From: a virus
Virus record (IMG/VR): IMGVR_UViG_3300025009_000275
Coordinates: 1-35,429 of that record
Length of the DNA stretch: 35,429 bases
Direction: 5' to 3' (one strand)
Shown here: positions 30,548 to 35,429 of the stretch, piece after piece
How positions within the stretch are numbered: the first letter of the stretch is position 1
Layout of the letters: the number at the start of each line of letters is the position of its first letter
The notes under the pieces: model-generated
What the model saw: the letters and a program-made list of their open reading frames with translations, nothing else
Databases searched by the model: none
Told to the model about the DNA's origin: nothing
Made by a program: the position numbers and the translations under genes

Positions 30548-30591
30548 TTGCATTTCCATACCACTTGTGGTAGTATATTTGTAGTAGTTTA
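30548..30591 (+). promoter_or_regulatory. Capsid promoter region with ACCAC-TT-GTGGT palindrome
   Basis: TATATT at 30574-30579 is preceded by the perfect palindrome ACCACTTGTGGT (30560-30571). No good -35 at 17 bases (CATTTC), so an activator on the palindrome is plausible. A start near 30586 would put the first leader hairpin almost at the 5' end of the RNA. Confidence 0.5.
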
Positions 30592-30706
30592 CTAAGTTCT
30601 CTAAAAACTTAGGCGAGGCACTAGAGCCTTATAATTCTAGGTGAGGTAAGAATCCCTTATAAGATTCACCAAACTTAATTATAGGCACTAGTGTTTTTTG
30701 TGCCTA
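30592..30706 (+). ncRNA. Structured capsid mRNA leader with tandem pseudoknot-like motif
   Basis: Four hairpins in a row: CTAAGTT/AACTTAG (30592-30612); CTAGAG/TTCTAG (30621-30640); GAATC/GATTC (30650-30667); TAGGCAC/GTGCCTA (30682-30706). The second and third belong to a 28-base tandem repeat, AGGYGAGG-N8-CCTTATAA at 30611 and 30639. The conserved CCTTATAA is exactly the 8-base loop of both hairpins while the stems differ but stay paired. GAGG in the repeat can pair with CCTT of the loop, giving a pseudoknot. Confidence 0.65.
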
Positions 30707-30722
30707 ATACACGGAGGACGTT

Positions 30723-31907
30723 ATGGGAAACACCATAGAATTTGCAAAACTTTTCACTAAGATGCTGGATGAGGTTCAGATTCCCGGCAAGACTACTGTC
30801 GCGATGGAAATGAATCCGATCCAGTACACCGGCGGAGACGAAATCAAGGTTCCAAAAATGTCGCTGTCTGGACTGGCAGACTATGACAGGGGTACTGGTT
30901 ATGTTGCCGGTGCTATCGTGTCCGAATACGAGACCCACAAGATTTCTAAAGACCGCGGCATATCCTTTACCATCGACGAAATGGATTTGGACGAGTCCGG
31001 TTTTGTCGTCGAGGCTGGGCGCGTCGTGAACATGCTGAACCGCGAGCAGGTTGTGCCAGAGGTCGACGCATACCGCTACAGCAAAATCTTCTCACTTGCC
31101 AATGCCAACCTCAAGACCAAGAGTTACACCCTTGCCGACGCTACAATCTTTGAGGAACTCGCCAAGGACTTGTCTACCGTTGAGAACATCATCGGGGAAG
31201 AGGCTGGAAAGAAGATTTACATGTCCTATGAAGCCGCAAGGGTTCTTGACATGGCCGACAAGATTGAGAAGCGTCTTGATGTTGTGTCGAACAACGGAGC
31301 GGTAAAGACCAAGACCCGTTACCTTGACGGTGTTGAAATCATTCGTGTTCCTAGTTCTAGGTTCAAGTCTGCTTTCACATTCAATGACGGTTCTTCGGCG
31401 TTCGGATTCACCGCTACAGAAACCGCAATGAACATCAACTGGATTATCCTGCCGGATTCCGCTCCTTACGGCGTGATGAAGCACGACAAGTTGAAAGTGT
31501 TCTCTCCCGACATCAACCAAACGACCGATGGCTGGTTGATCCAGTACCGCCTGTACCACGACCTGTTCATTCCAGACAACAAAATTCCCGGAATGTTGGT
31601 GTCGTACACCGCGATTGCCGCTCCTGCACTGACCGCAACTGTAGCCGCCGCAACTGGAACCGGTAATACTAGTTTCACTGCAACCGCTACCACTGGCAAC
31701 ACTTTGGGTTATATCCTCGGCGCCGCTTCTCCTGGTGTGTTGTACAACGAACTGCTTACCAAGTATCCCACTGCTGTTGAGCCGTATGTTTCTGGTACTG
31801 CATTTGCTGCCGCTATCGGGCAGGTACTTACCATGCTTGAAGTCGACACTCTTGGGCGTATCGTAAAGGTCAAAGAAGTGACTCTCATTTCTGCTGACAT
31901 CACCTAA
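30723..31907 (+). CDS. Major capsid protein with added C-terminal domain
   Basis: 394 residues, CGGAGG 5 bases upstream. Residues 1-290 look like an HK97-type capsid protein of the A118/SPP1 group (ISKDRGISFTIDEMDLDES, ENIIGEEAGKKIYMS, IILPDSAPYGVMKHDKLKVFSP). Residues about 300-394 (APALTATVAA...FTATATTGNTLGYIL...SGTAFAAAIG..LTMLEVDTLGRIVKVKEV) form an extra domain that is also the C-terminal domain of the tail tube protein; it probably sits on the outside of the shell. Confidence 0.9.
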   Translation: MGNTIEFAKLFTKMLDEVQIPGKTTVAMEMNPIQYTGGDEIKVPKMSLSGLADYDRGTGYVAGAIVSEYETHKISKDRGISFTIDEMDLDESGFVVEAGRVVNMLNREQVVPEVDAYRYSKIFSLANANLKTKSYTLADATIFEELAKDLSTVENIIGEEAGKKIYMSYEAARVLDMADKIEKRLDVVSNNGAVKTKTRYLDGVEIIRVPSSRFKSAFTFNDGSSAFGFTATETAMNINWIILPDSAPYGVMKHDKLKVFSPDINQTTDGWLIQYRLYHDLFIPDNKIPGMLVSYTAIAAPALTATVAAATGTGNTSFTATATTGNTLGYILGAASPGVLYNELLTKYPTAVEPYVSGTAFAAAIGQVLTMLEVDTLGRIVKVKEVTLISADIT

Positions 31908-31914
31908 CATTAAC

Positions 31915-31934
31915 GGGAGGGGGCAACCCCTCCC
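31915..31934 (+). other. Perfect hairpin after the capsid gene (GCAA loop)
   Basis: GGGAGGGG-GCAA-CCCCTCCC, 8 base pairs with a GNRA loop, 7 bases after the capsid stop. TGTATT follows, not a T run. Likely a partial attenuator or 3'-end protector that raises the amount of capsid mRNA over that of the genes behind it. Confidence 0.85.
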
Positions 31935-31956
31935 TGTATTCCTATAAGGAGGGAAC

Positions 31957-32133
31957 ATGCTTTACAAACTTACTCTTGGAACTTTATCACGGATACGAAA
32001 AACTAAAAAAGAAATTGATGAACTCATCGAACAGGGTTACACCCTAGACGGTGAAGTGAATGACAAATATGAAGTTATCGACGCTAATCCGGTGTTTGAT
32101 GCACCGAAACCTAAGACAAAGAAGCAGAAATGA
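31957..32133 (+). CDS. Small basic protein after the capsid gene (58 aa)
   Basis: ATG 31957 with AAGGAGGG 6 bases upstream, one of the best ribosome sites of the genome. 58 residues: MLYKLTLGTL, a helix with TKKEIDELIEQGY, then an extended Pro/Lys-rich tail (DAPKPKTKKQK). Small genes at this place often encode head decoration or completion proteins; no family recognised. Confidence 0.7.
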   Translation: MLYKLTLGTLSRIRKTKKEIDELIEQGYTLDGEVNDKYEVIDANPVFDAPKPKTKKQK

Positions 32134-32160
32134 CTATTTATATAGATGGAGGATACTTTA

Positions 32161-32592
32161 ATGGGCGTATATGACGATTTGACTTGGGAACAACTCCTTG
32201 CAGACCCTACAGTATCACCATCTATAGGTTTTATTGACCTTGATTATTATCGTGACATTTATCACGGTGAGGCAGGGACAGACGACGAGTTAACTAAGCT
32301 TATCATACGTGCCACAGATGATATCAACGCAAAGTGCAACTGGCAGATAGATGATATTGGCGATTATGCCGTTATCATCAGGAACCTGGTATACAAGGCT
32401 ACGGCGGCACAGGTTGAATGGTATGTACTCAATGGAGACACGTATAACGATGACACCATAGGCGACGTTACAGTTTCCAAATTCTCGTATAGCGGAACTA
32501 TCAAAGGATCTAGTAAGAACAACCTTTGTAGTCGTGCCAACATGTTTCTTGAGCAGACAGGGCTTACTTTTAGAGGTGTTTATTGTGGCTAG
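32161..32592 (+). CDS. Head-tail connector (adaptor) protein
   Basis: 143 residues from ATG 32161 (GGAGG 9 bases upstream). Helical: FIDLDYYRDIYHGE, LTKLIIRATDDINAKCNW and IIRNLVYKATAAQVEWYVLNG, then SGTIKGSSK. Helix bundle protein of the gp6/gp15 adaptor type, first of the connector genes after the capsid. Joins portal and tail. Confidence 0.78.
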   Translation: MGVYDDLTWEQLLADPTVSPSIGFIDLDYYRDIYHGEAGTDDELTKLIIRATDDINAKCNWQIDDIGDYAVIIRNLVYKATAAQVEWYVLNGDTYNDDTIGDVTVSKFSYSGTIKGSSKNNLCSRANMFLEQTGLTFRGVYCG

Positions 32593-32911
32593 ACCAATAC
32601 CACGCCGACTATTAATCCATACCGTTACGCTCTCATCGGTTACAGGTGTAGACATGTACGGCACTGAAACGGTTACTACTACCACCATAAATAGGGTGCG
32701 ATTGGAGCCGGTAGACAGGACTGCACTTAGTACATACGGCGAAGGAAAAGACGACAAATATCTGATGTTTTGGGACCCTTCATATTCCACACCAGCTACA
32801 TTTAAGCAGTTGGACAAGGTAACGTATAACGGCGTAGAATTGACCATACGAGAAGTATTCCCTGCACCAGACGAGAGAGGCACTCACCACTTGGAGATAT
32901 ATTTGACATGA
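32585..32911 (+). CDS. Minor capsid protein 1 / head closure protein
   Basis: 108 residues from GTG 32585 (GAGG 9 bases upstream); frames reaching 32534 would overlap the adaptor gene too far. Beta-rich with PIPRRLLIHTVTL, YLMFWDPSYSTPATFKQLDKVTYNGVELTIREVFP: the pattern of Minor_capsid_1 (PF10665), a stopper-like ring in A118-type phages. Start overlaps the adaptor end by 8 bases. Confidence 0.8.
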   Translation: MARPIPRRLLIHTVTLSSVTGVDMYGTETVTTTTINRVRLEPVDRTALSTYGEGKDDKYLMFWDPSYSTPATFKQLDKVTYNGVELTIREVFPAPDERGTHHLEIYLT

Positions 32912-33237
32912 CAATAGATTTCAATGTTGCAAAGATAGCCTCTAAAATAAAATCGCATATTGATGTTTTACAACCGGCGTTAGACACGCAAGTTTTGAAA
33001 GACTCCAACTACTATGCACCGATGGATACTGGCAATCTTATGTCGTCTGGTATTACAGGATCAAAGATAGGAAGTGGGGTTTTAGAGTGGACTGCACCCT
33101 ACGCCAAGAAAATGTATTACGGGGTCGACTTCAACTTTTCAAAGGATAGCAATCCGCATGCACAGGCAAAGTGGTTCGAGAAGGCAAAGGCTACGAAGAT
33201 AAAAAACTGGGAGAAGATACTTAATGCGAATAGTTGA
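32908..33237 (+). CDS. Minor capsid protein 2
   Basis: 109 residues, ATGA overlap with the gene before. DSNYYAPMDTGNLMSSG, W.APYAKKMYYGV and NPHAQAKWFEKAKA are the marks of Minor_capsid_2 (PF11114), a relative of the HK97 gp10-type neck protein. Part of the neck between head and tail. Confidence 0.88.
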   Translation: MTIDFNVAKIASKIKSHIDVLQPALDTQVLKDSNYYAPMDTGNLMSSGITGSKIGSGVLEWTAPYAKKMYYGVDFNFSKDSNPHAQAKWFEKAKATKIKNWEKILNANS

Positions 33238-33613
33238 CGCTTTGGCAACATATATACAAAACCACTCTAGCGTTGTAATCACCGATGTTGATACCTTCTA
33301 CACCGACGCATCACAGCGGTTCATGTTGTTGCAAGACCCGTCACAGGCGGTGGAGACACGGTACATGGATGGTTCACGTGTTGGTCAATTCGCATACTCC
33401 ATGTATGCAAAAGACCTAAACGCACAAACCGCTGTCGCTGACCTTTTCGAGATTGAGAAGTTGCTCGATTTACCGCACGGGCTACAGTTGGAAAGCGGTA
33501 TACAGATAGTCAAGAACGTGCTTGTCGTATCGGCGCACTTTGTGTCAAAGACCGACAAGCACGAAAAAATATACACATCAAGTTTTATGCTTGATTATTA
33601 CATGGAGGGCTAA
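33224..33613 (+). CDS. Minor capsid protein 3 / tail terminator
   Basis: 129 residues, overlapping the gene before by 14 bases. VDALATYIQNHS at the start, RFMLLQDPSQAVETRYMDGSRVGQFAYSMYAKD in the middle and a strand-rich end fit Minor_capsid_3 (PF12691), a tail-terminator-like fold. It closes the tail tube at the head side. Confidence 0.85.
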   Translation: MRIVDALATYIQNHSSVVITDVDTFYTDASQRFMLLQDPSQAVETRYMDGSRVGQFAYSMYAKDLNAQTAVADLFEIEKLLDLPHGLQLESGIQIVKNVLVVSAHFVSKTDKHEKIYTSSFMLDYYMEG

Positions 33614-33618
33614 ATCAT

Positions 33619-34338
33619 ATGTTTAACTGTTCTATTCCATTGAATTACGAAAGTCTCTTGGAGATTGACGTAAACTACGGTGGCACGGCAAGCTGGAAAG
33701 CACTTTCTGCCGGTGTCAAGAATATCGCTCCGGCGTTGAATGAATCCGTTGACCAGACGTCGTACTACGACGGCAAGGGTTTTGCGGAATCGCAGGTTGT
33801 CGGGGCACAATATGTACTTGCTGTTACTCTTGATCGCATCAAGGGCGACGCCGCACAAGACTACATCTTGGCAAAGCAGTTCGAATTGGGTTGTTCACGT
33901 ACTTCACAGGCTCGTTACACCAATTTCAACGGAGACACGAAGTCTGGCGTTGTGACCATTGCGAACATCACACCTCCCGGTGGCGATGCTCCGGCAAAGG
34001 GCGAGTGGTCTTTCGAGTTGCATTTCAAGGCAAAGCCGGTGCTGGCACTTGCCACCTCCGCTCCTGCATTGACTGCTACCGTTGCCGCTGGAAGTGTGCT
34101 TGGGGCAACCAAGTTCACCGCAACCCCTGGTGGAACTAACACTCTCGGATATGTGTTGACCGCTGGCGTTCCGACCGCTCCAAATGCAGGTTCGTTCGTA
34201 CAGGCGATTGCCTACACTTCTGGTGCTGACATTGCCGCTGTTGTCGGTAATAGTTTGAACATGTTCGAACTTGATGGAAACGGGCGTGTCGTGCTGTTTA
34301 AGACCGCTGTACTCTCTGGCCTTGAAATCGGAGCCTAG
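33619..34338 (+). CDS. Major tail (tube) protein with added C-terminal domain
   Basis: 239 residues. Residues 1-145 are a tail-tube fold (SIPLNYESLLEIDVNYGG, W.ALSAGVKNI, SYYDGKGFAE, EWSFELHFKAKPV). Residues 147-239 (SAPALTATVAAG...FTATPGGTNTLGYVL...YTSGADIAAVVG.SLNMFELDGNGRVVLFKT) match the extra domain of the major capsid protein. In known phages such domains project from the tube. Hairpin follows the gene. Confidence 0.9.
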   Translation: MFNCSIPLNYESLLEIDVNYGGTASWKALSAGVKNIAPALNESVDQTSYYDGKGFAESQVVGAQYVLAVTLDRIKGDAAQDYILAKQFELGCSRTSQARYTNFNGDTKSGVVTIANITPPGGDAPAKGEWSFELHFKAKPVLALATSAPALTATVAAGSVLGATKFTATPGGTNTLGYVLTAGVPTAPNAGSFVQAIAYTSGADIAAVVGNSLNMFELDGNGRVVLFKTAVLSGLEIGA

Positions 34339-34346
34339 TCGTAATT

Positions 34347-34366
34347 GGGGAGGGTAAAACCTCCCC
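34347..34366 (+). other. Hairpin after the tail tube gene
   Basis: GGGGAGG-GTAAAA-CCTCCCC, 7 base pairs, 8 bases after the stop, with no T run behind it. Same place and make-up as the hairpin after the capsid gene, so probably the same use. Confidence 0.85.
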
Positions 34367-34386
34367 TACTATAAAAAGGATTCAAA

Positions 34387-34713
34387 ATGAAAACAATTGA
34401 TTTTAAGAAGCGTTCGGAAGATATACAGATCGCAGGGAAAGTGTACGGTGTCGAGGTGTCGAACTACGAGTTCATCAAACAGGCAAAAGCATTTGTCGTT
34501 GAATTGGAAAAGGCAAAAGACAAGATGATGGAAACCGAGGACATTGACGACATGCTCTTGTGTATCAAGAAATTGGTTGACTTTGTGCTTGGTGATTACG
34601 AACGGATTTGGGAAGCGTCGGGTCACGATATCTACAACATGTTGGATGTTGCCGTTGCGCTTAGTGAGGTTATCTCTAGTGGGCTTGAATACAAGATGGG
34701 AAAATACCTGTAA
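34387..34713 (+). CDS. Tail assembly chaperone (lambda G-like)
   Basis: 108 residues. MKTIDFKKRSEDIQIAGKVYGVEVSN then helices (FIKQAKAFVVELEKAKDKM, LLCIKKLVDFVLGDYERIWEA): a small helical chaperone coating the tape measure protein during tail building. AAGG ribosome site. The end carries the slippery G-GGA-AAA just ahead of the stop, and its stop shares a base with the start of the next gene. Confidence 0.85.
   Translation: MKTIDFKKRSEDIQIAGKVYGVEVSNYEFIKQAKAFVVELEKAKDKMMETEDIDDMLLCIKKLVDFVLGDYERIWEASGHDIYNMLDVAVALSEVISSGLEYKMGKYL
34698..34704 (+). other. Slippery heptamer for -1 frameshift (G-GGA-AAA)
   Basis: GGGAAAA in the right phase (X-XXY-YYZ), three codons before the stop of the G-like gene. 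A -1 slip passes the TAA and continues through ATA-CCT-GTA into the Gp15 frame, giving a fused 288-residue GT-like protein. Lambda uses GGGAAAG for the same purpose. Confidence 0.75.
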
Positions 34714-35252
34714 TGTTCAATCCGCTTTTGGATGAATTGCCCACCACATACGGTGGGCATGATATCAACACTGACTTTCGGCAACCGATAAAGTTCTTTG
34801 CGATGCTACGTGATCCAGACATTGACGAGACGGAAAAGGCTGTTGTTGCGGTGTTGCAATTCTTTCCAAAAGCGAACGTTTACAAGGATATGGAACATTT
34901 GTTGGAATACATTCCATCATATATAAATCGTGGTGTGGAGGCCAAGGAAAGCAAAGAGGAACCGGTGTTTGACTTGCTGGAAGATTCGGAACGCATTTAC
35001 GCCGCTTTTATGCAAGTGTACCATATTGATTTGACTGTTGCCAACTTGCATTGGTGGACGTTCCTTTCTCTATTGGACAACTTGCCGGACTGTACAAAGC
35101 TATCAGAGGTTGTTGGGATACGGGCGCAAAAGATCCCTAAAGGAGCTGACAAGGATTGGGCGTCTAGCATGCGTCGATTAAAAGACGCTTACGCTTTGGG
35201 TAAACAGAAAACGGTGGGCGAGAAATTGCAGGATATTTGGGAGGCATTTTAG
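34713..35252 (+). CDS. Gp15-family tail assembly chaperone (lambda T-like)
   Basis: 179 residues, start TAATG. MFNPLLDELPTTYGGHDINTDFRQPIKFFAML at the beginning and LHWWTFLSLLDNLPDCTKLSEVVGIRAQKIPK in the second half are the Gp15 (PF06854) pattern of A118-type phages. Lies between the G-like chaperone and the tape measure gene, so it does the job of lambda T. It can be made alone or as fusion through the slip site. Confidence 0.92.
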   Translation: MFNPLLDELPTTYGGHDINTDFRQPIKFFAMLRDPDIDETEKAVVAVLQFFPKANVYKDMEHLLEYIPSYINRGVEAKESKEEPVFDLLEDSERIYAAFMQVYHIDLTVANLHWWTFLSLLDNLPDCTKLSEVVGIRAQKIPKGADKDWASSMRRLKDAYALGKQKTVGEKLQDIWEAF

Positions 35253-35429
35253 ATGGCAGACGGAAGCGTATTAATTGATACCAGTATTGACAAAAAGAAA
35301 ATAGACTCTCAAATTAGTTCCATAAAAAACAATATTTCAACAGGATTTAAAGCGGCGGCAAAGGCTGGTGCTGTTGCGCTTGCAGGAATCACTACGGCAA
35401 TTGGAGTCATGGCTGGGGCTTCAATAAAA
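35253..35429 (+). CDS. Tail tape measure protein (5' part; continues at 1)
   Basis: Starts at ATG 35253, directly after the TAG of the Gp15 gene, with GGGAGG upstream (35238-35243). The 59 codons present (MADGSVLIDTSIDKKKIDSQ and on) run without stop into the end of the window and are in frame with position 3 of the left end. The N-terminus is helical, as expected. Confidence 0.93.
   Translation, partial: MADGSVLIDTSIDKKKIDSQISSIKNNISTGFKAAAKAGAVALAGITTAIGVMAGASIK
35296..35429. repeat. Terminal direct repeat, right copy
   Basis: Same as 1-134 except G for T at 35417 (silent). It shows that the sequence closes on itself. Confidence 0.93.

Overview
The window is the complete genome of a small siphovirus-type tailed phage, given as a linear cut of a circular assembly. 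Bases 1-134 recur at 35296-35429 with one silent difference, and the cut falls inside the tape measure gene. The unit length is therefore 35,295 bp. Host signals are indirect. Strong AGGAGG-type ribosome sites and TTGACA-17-TAnnnT promoters argue against Bacteroidota. An inner-membrane holin with overlapping spanin-like genes suggests a host with an outer membrane, while the head-tail module (portal, minor capsid 1/2/3, Gp15) is of the type common in Firmicutes phages. A diderm such as a spirochaete or a Negativicute would fit. This is inference.

Layout. (1) 1-8442, plus: tape measure, a 97-aa baseplate-like protein, a modular tail fibre, two tiny genes, a hub-like baseplate protein, a 144-aa tail protein and a repeat (propeller-like) protein. 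(2) 8463-10354, plus: small membrane protein, metallophosphoesterase, holin and two overlapping spanin-like genes, closed by a terminator at 10376. No peptidoglycan hydrolase is recognisable. (3) 10437-18656, minus: an early operon of small proteins plus a recombination set (SF2 helicase, Cas4-like nuclease, DUF669 ssDNA-binding protein, Sak4-like ATPase), YopX and a DUF5664-type protein. (4) 18695-18731: back-to-back overlapping promoters, the leftward/rightward switch. (5) 18751-25280, plus: HTH protein, DNA methyltransferase, primase-helicase, an iteron-rich likely origin, an IS30 element (21991-23252) with a 16-bp target duplication, a non-coding stretch with tRNA/tmRNA-like structures, DUF4406, VRR-NUC nuclease and a second methyltransferase. 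(6) 25396-35252, plus: terminase, portal, minor capsid, scaffold, major capsid, connectors, tail tube and tail chaperones, with a lambda-G/GT-like slippery site, leading back into the tape measure.

How it works together: the switch region chooses leftward (recombination) or rightward (replication, modification) early transcription. The late genes then run in one direction from the terminase round the circle to the terminator at 10376. No integrase or classical repressor was found, so a virulent life style is likely.

Most notable: a 78-nt tmRNA-like tRNA mimic with an alanine-type G3-U70 pair (23538-23615) among further T-arm-like hairpins; a tandem pseudoknot-like RNA leader in front of the capsid gene (30592-30706); overlapping spanin-like genes without a visible endolysin; one C-terminal domain shared by capsid and tail tube proteins, with hairpins after both genes; and a paralogous pair of unknown small proteins, each first behind an early promoter.
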